Positions 52,765 to 62,096 are shown, counted from the stretch's first letter. The stretch: DNA of 64,000 bases from Xenophilus sp. Marseille-Q4582 (GCF_916700565.1 NZ_CAKAKO010000002.1:558001-622000), one strand, 5' to 3'. Notes: generated from the letters alone by a model not told the origin. A program made the numbers and translations.

Positions 52765-53685
52765 ATGAATCCGCGTTTCAGCCCCACCATCCGCCAGCTG
52801 CGTGCCTTCGTCGCGGTCTACCAGCTGCGCAAGCTGGGCGCGGCGGCGCAGAAGCTGTTCGTCACGCAGTCGGCCGTGAGCATGCTGATCCGCCAGCTCG
52901 AGGAAGGCCTGGGCACGCGGCTGTTCGACCGCACCACGCGTTCGCTCCAGCCCACGGCCGCCGCGGAAGAGATGCTGGCCATGGCCGCATGCATCCTGCG
53001 CGACGTGGACGCGCTGACCACCGGCTTTCGCGAGCTGGGCACGCTGGAGCGCGGCCGCGTGTGCGTGGCCATCACGCCCACGCTGGCAGGCTTCCTCATG
53101 CCCGAGGCGGTGCGCCGCTTCGGCGTGGAGCATCCGCAGGTGCGGCTGGTGATCGACGATTGCGCGCCCGACCAGTTCGTCGCGCGCGTGCTGGGCGAGC
53201 AGGCGGACTTCGGCATCGGCACGCCCGAGCGCCCGGGCGCCGAGGTGGACACGCAGACCCTGCTGCGCGACCACCTGGCCGTGGTGTGCCGGGCCGACCA
53301 CCCGCTGGCCGCGCGCCGCACGGTGCGCTGGGCCGATCTGGCGGGGCAGCCGCTCATCACGGTGCGCCCGGGCTACGGCATCCGGCCGCTGATCGACGCC
53401 ACGGCGGGGCGCGCGGGCGTGGCGCTGGAGGTGCTCAACGAGGTGTCCTTCCTGTCCACCGCGCTATGGATGACGTCCAGCGGCATGGGCCCGTCGCTGA
53501 TGCCCTCGGCCTATGCGCGCGCGGCGGGCGATCCGTCGCTGGTGGTGCGGCCGCTGTCGGCGCCGCGCGTGTCGCGCGACGTGATGGTCGTGACCAAGCG
53601 CGGCCGCTCGCTGTCGGCCGCGGCGCGCAGCTTCGTCGACACGCTGGCGCGCACGCTCCAGCCCGCGCAGGCTCAGCCGAAGTGA
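52765..53685 (+). CDS. LysR-family regulator of the receptor/monooxygenase genes
   Basis: 306 residues, normal LysR length. Winged helix at about residues 5-65 (KLGAAAQKLFVTQSAVSMLIRQLEE) and an effector domain (GRVCVAITPTLAGFLMPEAV near 93). It diverges from the Bug receptor and monooxygenase genes across a palindrome, so it probably activates them when their substrate is present. Its end overlaps the convergent thiL gene by 13 nt. Confidence 0.93.
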   Translation: MNPRFSPTIRQLRAFVAVYQLRKLGAAAQKLFVTQSAVSMLIRQLEEGLGTRLFDRTTRSLQPTAAAEEMLAMAACILRDVDALTTGFRELGTLERGRVCVAITPTLAGFLMPEAVRRFGVEHPQVRLVIDDCAPDQFVARVLGEQADFGIGTPERPGAEVDTQTLLRDHLAVVCRADHPLAARRTVRWADLAGQPLITVRPGYGIRPLIDATAGRAGVALEVLNEVSFLSTALWMTSSGMGPSLMPSAYARAAGDPSLVVRPLSAPRVSRDVMVVTKRGRSLSAAARSFVDTLARTLQPAQAQPK

Positions 53686-54650
53686 TCGAAGGAGGCGAAG
53701 CGCTGCGCCACCGCGGCGCCTTGCGCGTCGACGATGCGCAGGCCGGGCGCGGCCTCGATGCGGCCGATGCGCGTGACAGGCGTGGCGCTGGCCCGGCCCG
53801 CGGCGAGCACGGCGTCATGCGCCTCGGCCGGGGCGGTGAAGGCCAGTTCGTAGTCGTCGCCGCCGGACAGGGCCAGCTGGCGCCAGGTGGCGCCGTCGAA
53901 CAGGGCGGGATGCGTGGCCCGCGCCGCCACGCAAGCGGCGGCCGCGTCGGCATCCACCGTGGCGCCCACGCCGCTGGCGGCCAGCACATGGCCCAGGTCG
54001 CCGGCCAGGCCGTCGCTCAGGTCGATGGCGCTGGTCGCCAAGCCGCGCAGGGCCAGGCCCAGGGCCACGCGGGGCGTGGGCCGTTCCATGCGCGCGCGCG
54101 CGGCGGCAAAGACCTCCATCGGCACCTGCACCGTGCCGCTAAAGGCTTCCAGCGCGAGCCGCGCATCGCCCAGCGTGCCGCTGACCCACAGCTCGTCGCC
54201 CGGCCGCGCGCCGCTGCGCAGCAGGGCGGCACCCGCGGGCACTTCGCCGAACACCGTGACGCAGATGTTCAGCGGGCCGCGCGTGGTGTCGCCGCCCACC
54301 AGCTCGCAGCCATGGGCGTCGGCCAGCGCGTACAGGCCGGCCGAGAAGCCTTCCAGCCAGGCCGCATCGACGGCCGGCAAAGCCAAAGCCAATGTGAAGC
54401 CCAGCGGCGCGGCGCCGCAGGCCGCCAGGTCGCTGAGGTTCACGGCCAGCGCCTTGTGGCCCAGGCTCGTCGGGTCCACGGTGCTCAGGAAGTGGCGGCC
54501 TTCCACCAGCATGTCGCTGGACACGGCCAGCTGCATGCCGGGCGCGGGGGCCAGCAGCGCGCAGTCATCGCCGCCGCCCAGGGGCGAGCGGCGCACGGGG
54601 CGCTTGAAGTAACGCGCGATCAGGTCGAATTCACCCACGGAAGAAGTCAT
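53673..54650 (-). CDS. thiL: Thiamine-monophosphate kinase
   Basis: 325 residues from the ATG at 54650, which gives the canonical MTSSVGEFDLIARYF start. It phosphorylates thiamine monophosphate to the active diphosphate. PurM-like features: GGGDDCALL near 47, SSDMLVEGRHF near 65, NLSDLAACGA near 92, GGDTTRGP near 118, DLSDGLAGDLGH near 208 and GGDDYELAF near 262, whose Asp residues hold Mg-ATP. Not in an operon with pgpA here. Confidence 0.95.
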   Translation of the reverse strand: MTSSVGEFDLIARYFKRPVRRSPLGGGDDCALLAPAPGMQLAVSSDMLVEGRHFLSTVDPTSLGHKALAVNLSDLAACGAAPLGFTLALALPAVDAAWLEGFSAGLYALADAHGCELVGGDTTRGPLNICVTVFGEVPAGAALLRSGARPGDELWVSGTLGDARLALEAFSGTVQVPMEVFAAARARMERPTPRVALGLALRGLATSAIDLSDGLAGDLGHVLAASGVGATVDADAAAACVAARATHPALFDGATWRQLALSGGDDYELAFTAPAEAHDAVLAAGRASATPVTRIGRIEAAPGLRIVDAQGAAVAQRFASFDHFG

Positions 54651-54828
54651 GGGCCAAGCATAGGCGACGGCCGGGATATGCCCCCGCAGCAGTGGCCCGA
54701 AGACCGGGCCCCGCACATGAGGCGCGGGCGACAGCCGACGCGTGCAGCGAAGTGCGGGAGGCGCCGTCGTGGCGGCGAGGGCCGGTCTGGAGGCGGGCCT
54801 GGCAGCGGGCCTGGCGGCGGCGCCGGGC

Positions 54829-56037
54829 TCAGCCCTCGCTCGCGCGAAAGCGCATGCCGGCCTGCCGCACCACCTCGGCCAGCAGCCGCTCCTTGCCCTG
54901 GCGTTCGCGCAGCCAGCGCGCGTCGTTCTGGCTCGCCTCCACCGAGGTGCGCAGGCGCGCGAAGGCGCGCGTGGCGTCCAACGTGGCGGCGTGCGACTCG
55001 AGCAGGGTCATGGTGCGCAGGATGTGCTCGCGCAGCGGCAGGTGGTCGCCGGTGGCCGGGTCCACGTACACGGCTTCCAGCCCGAAGCGGCAGGCCTGGA
55101 AGCGGTTGTAGGTGTAGACCAGGTAGTCGTCCTCGCTGGGCATGAAGGGCTGTTCCTGCAGGAAGTACGAGGCCAGCGCCTGCACGTAGCCGGCCAGCGC
55201 CGCGGCGCGCTCCACCGTGAGCGGGGTGTCGAAGACGCGGATCTCGATCGTGCCGTACTCGGGCTTGGGCCGGATGTCCCAGTAGAAGTCCTTCATGCTC
55301 TTGACCACGCCGGTGCGCGTCATGCGCTCGAAGTAGTGGCCGAATTCCTTCCAGCTCAGCGTGAAGGGCGCGCGGCCCGACAGCGGGAAGGCGAACACCG
55401 AATTGAGCCGCGCGGAGTCGAAGGCCGTGTCCTGCCCCTGCACGAAGGGCGAGGAGGCCGACAGCGCGATGAAGTGCGGGATGTAGCGGCTCATGCGGTG
55501 CAGCATGAGCAGCGCCGAATCGGCGTCGGGGCAGCCCACGTGCACGTGCTGGCCGAAGATGGTGAACTGCTTGGACAGGTAGCCGTACAGCTGCGACAGC
55601 TCCTGGAAGCGCGGCTTGTCGTAGATGCGCCGCTCGTGCCACTGCTGGAAGGCATGCGTGCCACCGCCCAGCACCGCGATGTTGAGCTTGTCGGCTGTCT
55701 TCACCAGTGCGTCGCGGATCGGCGTGAGCTGCGTGAGCACCTCCTCGGCCGAGTGGCACACGTCGGTGGAGATCTCGATCATGCTCGAGGTCATCTCGGG
55801 CACCACGCTGCCGGGCAGGTCGAACTGGGCCATGCCGCGCAGCATGTCCTCGGCGTAGGGCGCGAGGTCGTAGTCGTGCGTGTTGACCAGCTGCAGCTCC
55901 AGCTCGACGCCCAGCGACAGCGCCTTGGAGCTGGTGAAGGGCTCCAGCGGCACCATGCGCGCGTCGGCCTGGCTCCGCGCCGCGGGCGGCAGGTCGGCCT
56001 CGGGCAGCGGGGCGGTGGAAAAGGGAGAGGTGCTCAT
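54829..56037 (-). CDS. Glutamate-cysteine ligase-like enzyme (YbdK/GCS2 family)
   Basis: 402 residues from the ATG at 56037, which overlaps the antiporter stop (ATGA). GCS2-type carboxylate-amine ligase: [20 protein letters not shown] near 42, [13 protein letters not shown] near 80, GGGTHAF near 123, [13 protein letters not shown] near 160 and [10 protein letters not shown] near 278. E. coli YbdK has weak glutamate-cysteine ligase activity; real substrates are unknown. It is the second GSH-type ligase of the window (gshA is the first). Coupling to a CPA2 antiporter gene suggests a link with ion homeostasis. Confidence 0.9.
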   Translation of the reverse strand: MSTSPFSTAPLPEADLPPAARSQADARMVPLEPFTSSKALSLGVELELQLVNTHDYDLAPYAEDMLRGMAQFDLPGSVVPEMTSSMIEISTDVCHSAEEVLTQLTPIRDALVKTADKLNIAVLGGGTHAFQQWHERRIYDKPRFQELSQLYGYLSKQFTIFGQHVHVGCPDADSALLMLHRMSRYIPHFIALSASSPFVQGQDTAFDSARLNSVFAFPLSGRAPFTLSWKEFGHYFERMTRTGVVKSMKDFYWDIRPKPEYGTIEIRVFDTPLTVERAAALAGYVQALASYFLQEQPFMPSEDDYLVYTYNRFQACRFGLEAVYVDPATGDHLPLREHILRTMTLLESHAATLDATRAFARLRTSVEASQNDARWLRERQGKERLLAEVVRQAGMRFRASEG

Positions 56038-57305
56038 CGTTGCGTGTCTTCCGGCGGCGCGGGCTTGAAGGCCTCGGGCGCCCAGGGGCGCGAACTTTCC
56101 CGGGCGCCATAGATGGCGACGGTGGCCAGCACCGCGCCGAACACCTCCATCAGCAGGATGGCGGGCAGCGCGATCTGCGTGATCATGGCGCCCAGCAGCG
56201 GCGAGGCGATGACGAAGTTGGACGTGATCAGCAGCGCGATGGACGACAGCGGCGACATCGCGCAGCCCATCCACACGGCCTGCCTCCAGCTGGCACCGCT
56301 GCCGGGGTTGGCGATGGCCACGCCTGCGATCTTGGCCACCGCGCGCACGCCCACCAGGGCCAGCACGGTGGTGGCCACGTGCAGGTTCCAGGGGGCCTGC
56401 GCGGCCACCATCGAGACCAGCACGAACATCAGCATGGTGATGAGCGAGGCAGCCGTGCCCAACTGCCGCGGCCAGGCCCAGGGGCGGGGCGAGAGCAGCT
56501 TGAGCAGCACGCCGCCCAGCAGCGCCGCCAGCGGCGAGGCGCCGCCCAGGTAGGTGGAGACGGCCGCGCCGGCGCCGATGATGGCCAGCAGCAGGATGGC
56601 GGTGTTCTCGCTGGTCGGGCTCATCACGCGCAGGGCCGAGCGCAGCGCCAGCGCCATCAGCGCGCCCACCACGAAGGACAGGCCCAGCACCACCAGCACG
56701 GCATGCAGCGTCTGCGCCGGGCCCTGCGGGCCGCGTTCGATCCAGCTGGCCTGCGTGTAGCCCAGCACCAGCGCATAGAGCGTGTTGAGCGTGGACAAGG
56801 CCAGCGCGCGCTCCGTCACCGGGCCCGAGGCGCGCGTGTCGATGGCCACGCGCATCAGCACCGCGGGCGCCGCCGCCACGGCCACGATGGCCAGCGGCGC
56901 GGCCACGGGGTGCGGCACGTCGAAGAAATGCAGCGTCCAGAAGACGGCGAAATAGGTCAGGGTGGCCTCGACGAGGCTTTGCACCAGCACCATCGGGTTG
57001 TGGCGGAACCAGCCCAGCGGCAGCCGCCCGCCGGCTTCGAAGAGCACGATGGCCACGCCCAGCTCCAGCAGGAACAGGGCGGTGCCCTGCAGCGGCCAGA
57101 CGGCGCCTTCGAAGCCCGCCAGGCCCGCTATGGCGCCCACCACCGTGTAGCCGACCAGCTTGGGCAGCCCGATGTAGCGCTGCACCAGATGCCCGACGGC
57201 CGCCGCCACCGCCACCAGCAGCGCCCACCACACCGTGGGCAGGCCGGCCGTGGGGCGTATCCATTCGGCCCAGAAGCCGGCGAGTTCGGTGGGGAGGAAG
57301 GACAT
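56034..57305 (-). CDS. CPA2-family cation:proton antiporter (KefB-like, no RCK domain)
   Basis: 423 residues, about 12-13 hydrophobic segments. KefB/KefC-type membrane domain: [19 protein letters not shown] near 46, [13 protein letters not shown] near 80 and [12 protein letters not shown] near 260. It exchanges K+ or Na+ for protons across the inner membrane. The cytosolic RCK/TrkA-N domain that lets glutathione adducts gate Kef proteins is absent. The following GCS2 gene overlaps by 4 nt. Confidence 0.92.
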   Translation of the reverse strand: MSFLPTELAGFWAEWIRPTAGLPTVWWALLVAVAAAVGHLVQRYIGLPKLVGYTVVGAIAGLAGFEGAVWPLQGTALFLLELGVAIVLFEAGGRLPLGWFRHNPMVLVQSLVEATLTYFAVFWTLHFFDVPHPVAAPLAIVAVAAAPAVLMRVAIDTRASGPVTERALALSTLNTLYALVLGYTQASWIERGPQGPAQTLHAVLVVLGLSFVVGALMALALRSALRVMSPTSENTAILLLAIIGAGAAVSTYLGGASPLAALLGGVLLKLLSPRPWAWPRQLGTAASLITMLMFVLVSMVAAQAPWNLHVATTVLALVGVRAVAKIAGVAIANPGSGASWRQAVWMGCAMSPLSSIALLITSNFVIASPLLGAMITQIALPAILLMEVFGAVLATVAIYGARESSRPWAPEAFKPAPPEDTQR

Positions 57306-57333
57306 GCAGCGTGTGAAGGAAGGATCGTCGGGA

Positions 57334-59352
57334 TCAGCCGGCGCGCGCCGGCACGAAGAAACTCAGCGGCCGGTGGCGCCAGCGCGCCCAGATGGCCGAA
57401 CGGATGCGTGCGCGCTGCACCTGCCCCACGTTGTGGGCCCGCAGCGCCAGGCGGAAGGCGAGGTAGAAGCTTACGCTGACGTTGAGCGCGCCGATCACCG
57501 GGATCGCCGCAAGGGCCCAGCCCAGCGCCGGGCTTTGCAGCACCGCCGGCCCCAGGGCCGCGGCGGCCGCCGCGATCTGGCCGGCCGACAGGGTGACGTG
57601 GCGCACGTCCAGCCCGAGTCCGAAGAAGGCGGCCACGGGCGGCACCAGGCCCAGCATCAGGCCCAGCGCGGTGTTCGATGTCAGTCCCGAGATGTTCTGC
57701 CGCATGAAAGTCGCCCAGCGATCGGCGCGCGCCGCTCCCAACAGCCGCACGATGCGGGGGTTGTAACGCAGGGCCGAGTCCAGCCTGTGCAGGACAAAGG
57801 CGTTTTCCACCCAGCCCGCCACGATGCTGGCCGCGAACAGCAACACGCCCGTGAAGGCCGCGAACAGGGCCGTGGGGCCGGCGAGCGACAGGCCCTCGAG
57901 CACCTTGTGCGCATAGGCCGGCTCCACCATGGGCCGCCCCAGCGTGAGCCAGAGCAGGCCCGTGAGCGCCAGCACGGCCGGCACCACGACCGTCACGTTG
58001 CCGACCACCGCCGCCACCTGCGAGCGCACCAGGTGCGTCACTTCGCTGACGAAATCCTCGATCGCCGCATCGTCCCGCAGGTCGCGCAGCTTGGCCGCCA
58101 TGGCCGGCGCCGTCATGGCGGGCTGCTTGGTGGCCAGCGTCAGGTGCAGCAGCTGGATGGCGATGAAGCTGCCCGCATACATGAGGCCGGCCGCGAGCCC
58201 GCCCCAGAAGGCCGACAGGCCCAGCGCCAGCAGCGCGAACTTCATCAGCACCGTCAGCCCCGTCATCGCGCCGCCACCCGCGGCCTGGCGCAGCATGCGG
58301 CCGTAGGCGGCGCGGTCGCGCGTGATGTAGTGCTCGCCGGTCTCGGCGCTGCGCTCGGCCACCTTGGCGGCCAGCAGCGAGGAATTGCTGGCGATGAGCG
58401 CGCGCACGCTTTGGCGCTCGCTGCCGGCGGCGATCAGCCGCGTAAGCAGCCGCGCCACGCTGGGCCCGGGCTGCGGCGCGATCAGGCAGTCGAGCAGTTC
58501 GCGGATGCGCAGGATGCGTTCGCGCAGCTGCCGCAGCCGGAACACCAGGCCCACGGAGATGCCGTTCTCCTCGAAATGCTCGTACACCGTGGCCGAGGCG
58601 GCGCGGCAGGCTTCCAGCCGCTCGCGGAAGGCGGTGAAGGCGGCCTGCAGCGCGGCGTCGTCGGCGGGCACGCGCAGCAGCTCGTGGTGCAGCCGCTCCA
58701 GGTCGTTCATCAGCGCGTGGAAGGGCCGCGCGTCGCGCGCGGCGGCGCTCATGCGCAGGCGCAGCTCGGGCGAAAAGCCAGTGGCCGCCACCTGGCTGGT
58801 GCAGTACAGCACGGCGTCGACCAGCACATGGCGCCAGCGCGGGGCCTCGGGGCCGGTCCCGGCTTCGCCCGTGGCAGCAAGCGCAGGCGCGGCCGCCTGC
58901 GCATCGCCCAGCAGCGCGCCGATGCGCGCCAGCTGGCGCTCGGGCAGCCGCGCGATCCAGCGCGCATCGAAGTCGCCGGGCAGCACCAGGCGGAACAGCT
59001 CGCTGGCATCGGCCGTCTCGGGCGTGCCCGGCAGCAGCTTGTGGCGCAGGCGCAGCGCCAGCTCGCTCAGAAAAGCGGTGCGCGGCGCGAAGCCGTGGTC
59101 CGCCAGCAGGGCCGCCAGGTCCACCTCGCGCGTGAAGCGCAGCCACCAGCGGCGCACGCGCGCGGACAGTTCGGCGCGGGCGTCCACCGCGTCCAGCAGC
59201 AGTTCCACGCGGCCCGCCGCGGCTTCGGGCGCGGCACCGTCGCCGCGGATCCAGTCGAACAGCGCGATGAGCCACAGGTGGCGTTGCGCGAGGCCGGCCT
59301 CGGGATCGAGCTGGCTCAGCAGGCTGGAAAGATCGCGCGCGGCGGCGGGCAT
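57334..59352 (-). CDS. Gcr-type 'site-specific recombinase' family membrane protein
   Basis: 672 residues. It resembles the family annotated as site-specific recombinase (Gcr). The first half is soluble and helical (LSSLLSQLDPEAGLAQRHLW; FRERLEACRAASATVYEHFEENGISVGLVF), the second half has several hydrophobic segments (about 365-400, 430-470, 500-540, 580-640). I see neither a Ser nor a Tyr recombinase catalytic motif, so the name is doubtful; a membrane-bound role is more likely. It is 28 nt upstream of the antiporter gene, probably one operon. Confidence 0.8.
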   Translation of the reverse strand: MPAAARDLSSLLSQLDPEAGLAQRHLWLIALFDWIRGDGAAPEAAAGRVELLLDAVDARAELSARVRRWWLRFTREVDLAALLADHGFAPRTAFLSELALRLRHKLLPGTPETADASELFRLVLPGDFDARWIARLPERQLARIGALLGDAQAAAPALAATGEAGTGPEAPRWRHVLVDAVLYCTSQVAATGFSPELRLRMSAAARDARPFHALMNDLERLHHELLRVPADDAALQAAFTAFRERLEACRAASATVYEHFEENGISVGLVFRLRQLRERILRIRELLDCLIAPQPGPSVARLLTRLIAAGSERQSVRALIASNSSLLAAKVAERSAETGEHYITRDRAAYGRMLRQAAGGGAMTGLTVLMKFALLALGLSAFWGGLAAGLMYAGSFIAIQLLHLTLATKQPAMTAPAMAAKLRDLRDDAAIEDFVSEVTHLVRSQVAAVVGNVTVVVPAVLALTGLLWLTLGRPMVEPAYAHKVLEGLSLAGPTALFAAFTGVLLFAASIVAGWVENAFVLHRLDSALRYNPRIVRLLGAARADRWATFMRQNISGLTSNTALGLMLGLVPPVAAFFGLGLDVRHVTLSAGQIAAAAAALGPAVLQSPALGWALAAIPVIGALNVSVSFYLAFRLALRAHNVGQVQRARIRSAIWARWRHRPLSFFVPARAG

Positions 59353-59389
59353 GGCAGGGGCAGGGCTCCAGGCAGGTTCAACGGAAAGC

Positions 59390-59433
59390 GGCCGCGGCGC
59401 ATGCGCGGCCCCGGCGGCCGGCGCGCGCCGGCC
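59390..59433 (-). terminator. Tandem GC hairpins after apaG
   Basis: GGCCGCG/CGCGGCC (59390-59396 with 59404-59410) and an 18-bp perfect palindrome GGCCGGCGCGCGCCGGCC (59416-59433), directly after the apaG stop; on the minus strand GCTTTCC follows. Weak T content. Confidence 0.4.
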
Positions 59434-59436
59434 CGG

Positions 59437-59841
59437 TCAGTGCAGCACGCGCGGCGTGCCGCCGGCCGTGCCGGCGGGCGCGTCGGCTTCGAGCAGGAAC
59501 ATCGGGATCGGCACGTCATGGCGCTCGCCGTGTTCGCTGACCACGAAATAGCTGCCGTGCATGGTGCCGCTGGGTGCCTTGAGCCGGCAGCCGCTGGTGT
59601 AGCGGAACGATTCGCCCGGCGCCAGAAGCGGCTGCTGGCCCACCACGCCCAGGCCCTTGACCTCCTGCGTGTGGCCCGAGGCGTCGCTGATGAGCCAGTG
59701 GCGCGCGATCAGCTGCACCGCAACCGTCGCGGTGTTGGTCACCGTGATCGTGTACGAGAAGGTGTACAGGCCCGCCTCGGGCGCGGACTGGTCCGCGAGG
59801 AACCGCGGTTCGACGTCGATGCGCAAGGGGGAGCTGGCCAT
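59437..59841 (-). CDS. apaG: ApaG protein
   Basis: 134 residues. The fibronectin-III-like ApaG fold: YTFSYTITVTNTATVAVQLIARHWLISD near 25-53 (in pieces), the pyrophosphate-binding-like loop VVGQQPLLAPGESFRYTSGC near 65, and GSYFVVSEHGERHDVPI near 97. ApaG is linked to Co/Mg resistance and nucleotide metabolism but its reaction is unsettled. It diverges from rpe, a common pairing in betaproteobacteria. Confidence 0.95.
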   Translation of the reverse strand: MASSPLRIDVEPRFLADQSAPEAGLYTFSYTITVTNTATVAVQLIARHWLISDASGHTQEVKGLGVVGQQPLLAPGESFRYTSGCRLKAPSGTMHGSYFVVSEHGERHDVPIPMFLLEADAPAGTAGGTPRVLH

Positions 59842-59906
59842 GCCCGCGATGTTAGCAACGGCTGCCGGCCTTCCCGCGCGGCCGGCCGCGCATGCACGCG
59901 CACTGC

Positions 59907-59912
59907 GACAAT
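59907..59912 (+). promoter_or_regulatory. -10-like hexamer 6 nt before the rpe start
   Basis: GACAAT then GGCCGC then ATG (59919). It has the same geometry as at argS and benE, and there is no Shine-Dalgarno sequence. Confidence 0.45.
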
Positions 59913-59918
59913 GGCCGC

Positions 59919-60617
59919 ATGAGCAGCCCCACCTTCCGCATCGCGCCGTCCATCCTGTCGGCCGATTTCGCCCGCCTGGGCGCCGAAGTGAGCGACGTGA
60001 TCGCCGCCGGTGCCGACTGGATACATTTCGACGTGATGGACAACCATTACGTGCCCAACCTGACCTTCGGCCCGATGGTGTGCGAGGCGCTCAAGCCCCA
60101 TGCCAGGACGCCCGACGGCCAGGCCGTGCCCATCGACGTGCACCTGATGATCCAGCCCGTGGACGCGCTGGCCGCCGCCTTCGCCAAGGCGGGCGCGGAC
60201 TACATCAGCTTCCACCCCGACGCCTCGCCGCACGTGCACCGCAGCATCCAGGCCATCAAGGCTGCGGGCTGCAAGGCCGGGCTGGTGTTCAACCCCGGCG
60301 CGGGCCTGGAGCCGCTGGACTGGGCGATCGACGACATCGACCTGGTCCTGATCATGAGCGTGAACCCGGGCTTCGGCGGCCAGAGCTTCATCGACTCGGC
60401 GCTGCGCAAGATCGAGCAGGCGCGCAAGCGCATCGAGGCCAGCGGGCGCGACATCCGCCTCGAAGTGGACGGCGGCATCAAGACCGAGAACATCGCGCGC
60501 GTGGCGGCCGCCGGGGCCGACACCTTCGTGGCCGGCAGCGCCATCTTCAACGCGCCCGACTACGCGGGCGTGATCGAGGCCATGCGCGGGCAACTGCGCG
60601 GCGTGCCGGCGCGCTGA
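59919..60617 (+). CDS. rpe: Ribulose-phosphate 3-epimerase
   Basis: 232 residues from the ATG at 59919. It interconverts ribulose-5-P and xylulose-5-P in the pentose phosphate and Calvin pathways. Signatures: [14 protein letters not shown] near 8, metal-binding His/Asp in [12 protein letters not shown] near 34, HLMI near 74, [12 protein letters not shown] near 147 and [11 protein letters not shown] near 183. The frame is open 27 nt further upstream but the family begins here. Confidence 0.96.
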   Translation: MSSPTFRIAPSILSADFARLGAEVSDVIAAGADWIHFDVMDNHYVPNLTFGPMVCEALKPHARTPDGQAVPIDVHLMIQPVDALAAAFAKAGADYISFHPDASPHVHRSIQAIKAAGCKAGLVFNPGAGLEPLDWAIDDIDLVLIMSVNPGFGGQSFIDSALRKIEQARKRIEASGRDIRLEVDGGIKTENIARVAAAGADTFVAGSAIFNAPDYAGVIEAMRGQLRGVPAR

Positions 60618-60662
60618 GCGTTTCCCGGCGCCGTGCCGGCGCGCCGCCAGGACGCCGGCGCC

Positions 60663-60938
60663 TCAGGGCGCCAGTTTCTTGCGCAGCCTGTCCATCACCG
60701 GCCCGCGGTCGGTGTCGACCAGGCCGCTCTCCACGTCCTCGTGGGCCTGGCGGCCGACTTCCGTGGGCTGGCCGTCGGGCGGTGTCTGGCTGTCGGCGGA
60801 CTGGTCGCGCTCGTGCGGCAGGCGCGGGGACGATTCGCCGTTCTGCCGGGTGGTGGTCTGCCCTTCGCGCAGGTCGTTTCGCGTGTCGGGCGTGTCGGGC
60901 GTGTCGGGCGTGTCGGGGCGGTCTTGCGTGCGGGCCAT
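60663..60938 (-). CDS. Small hydrophilic hypothetical protein with Thr-Pro-Asp repeats
   Basis: 91 residues. A perfect AGGAGG lies 5 nt before the ATG at 60938 (minus strand), so it is probably translated well. The N-terminus holds four Pro-Asp-Thr repeats from a 9-bp tandem repeat; the rest is charged and looks disordered until a C-terminal helix-like RGPVMDRLRKKLAP. No signal peptide or membrane segment. Not recognised. Confidence 0.7.
   Translation of the reverse strand: MARTQDRPDTPDTPDTPDTRNDLREGQTTTRQNGESSPRLPHERDQSADSQTPPDGQPTEVGRQAHEDVESGLVDTDRGPVMDRLRKKLAP
60882..60917. repeat. 9-bp tandem repeat, four copies
   Basis: CGTGTCGGG repeated exactly four times (36 bp) inside the hypothetical gene, encoding Pro-Asp-Thr steps on the minus strand. 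Copy number changes would keep the frame. Confidence 0.9.
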
Positions 60939-61106
60939 GCAGCCTCCTGGGGTGGCGCCGCCGGACGGATGGGCCGCGAGGGCCCGGGCGCCGCGGCGCG
61001 GTGGAATCGATGGCTCGATGCTCTGCGCCAGCGCGCAGCCCGCCGGTAGGACGCCTCGCGCAGCGGCTGTCGGCCTGCGCGGCGAAGGGCAGGCGCCGGG
61101 CACGCC

Positions 61107-61112
61107 CATAAT
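61107..61112 (+). promoter_or_regulatory. -10-like hexamer 6 nt before the aspartoacylase-like start
   Basis: CATAAT followed by CCCCGC and ATG (61119); no Shine-Dalgarno sequence. Confidence 0.45.
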
Positions 61113-61118
61113 CCCCGC

Positions 61119-62096
61119 ATGCCCGCCACCCCCCTTGACGACACGCTGCGCGTGTTCAGCTTCAGCAGCCTGACGCCGGGGCCCCGCCTGCTGGTGATCG
61201 GCGGCGTGCATGGCGACGAGACCAGCGGCACCGCCGGCATCGAGCGCGTGCTGGACGAACTGCAGCGCGGCGCGCTGTCGCTCGCCTGCGGCCAACTCAC
61301 GCTGGTGCCCGTGGCCAACCCGCTGGCGCGGCGGCGCCTGGCGCGCGAAGGCGAGCGCAACCTCAACCGCAGCTTCGCGCCCACCGACGCGCCGCAGGAC
61401 AACGAAGACCGCATCACCCGGTTGCTGGCCCCGGTGATCGACCGGCACGAGGTGCTGCTGGACCTGCACTCCTTCGAAAGCCCGGGCGAGGCGTTCGCGA
61501 TGATCGGCCCGCGCGACAACGACGGCGCGCTCGAGCCCTTCCACCGCGCGCGCGAGGAAGGCCGCCTGGCCTGGCACATCGGCACGCCCACCGTCGTCGA
61601 GGGCTGGCTGGAGATCTACGCAGCCGGGCTGGCGCAGCGCGGCGGGGGCGTGCCGCCGACGGCGCAGGAGATCGCCTATGGCTGCGGCACCAACGAATAC
61701 ATGCGCAGCCGCAGCGGCTATGCCGTGACGCTGGAATGCGGCCAGCACCGCGACCCGCAGGCGCCCGAGGTGGCCTGGCGCGCCATCCGCCGCACGCTGG
61801 CGCTGCTGCAGATGGCGCCGCTGCCGCCCGGGCTGGCCGCGCTGCCGGTGCCGGCCGCGCCGCGCGTGCTGCGCCTGCACAGCGTGGTGGACCGGCTGCA
61901 TGCCGGCGACCGCTTCGTGCGCGAATGGGCCACTTTCGATCCCGTGCAGGCCGGCCAGACCGTGGGCCACCGCGCCGACGGCACGCCGGTGCGCGCGCCC
62001 GGCGAGGGCTTCATCGTGTTCCCCAATCCGCTCGCCCTGCCGGGCACGGAGTGGTTCTACTTCGCCACGGCGAGCGACCGGCGGCTCGACGCCTGA
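61119..62096 (+). CDS. Succinylglutamate desuccinylase/aspartoacylase-family zinc hydrolase
   Basis: 325 residues. M14-like amidohydrolase with zinc ligands H31 and E34 in GGVHGDETSG and H117 in LLDLHSF; substrate-contacting ERNLNRSF near 79. It would deacylate an N-acyl amino acid. It lacks arginine-succinyltransferase pathway neighbours, so it is probably not AstE itself. Its C-terminal 100 residues form a beta-rich domain typical of the family. Confidence 0.88.
   Translation: MPATPLDDTLRVFSFSSLTPGPRLLVIGGVHGDETSGTAGIERVLDELQRGALSLACGQLTLVPVANPLARRRLAREGERNLNRSFAPTDAPQDNEDRITRLLAPVIDRHEVLLDLHSFESPGEAFAMIGPRDNDGALEPFHRAREEGRLAWHIGTPTVVEGWLEIYAAGLAQRGGGVPPTAQEIAYGCGTNEYMRSRSGYAVTLECGQHRDPQAPEVAWRAIRRTLALLQMAPLPPGLAALPVPAAPRVLRLHSVVDRLHAGDRFVREWATFDPVQAGQTVGHRADGTPVRAPGEGFIVFPNPLALPGTEWFYFATASDRRLDA

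Noticed and set aside
57334-59352. Gcr-family gene as evidence of a genomic island
   Set aside because: No attachment sites, no tRNA, no recombinase motif, and neighbours are ordinary chromosomal genes.
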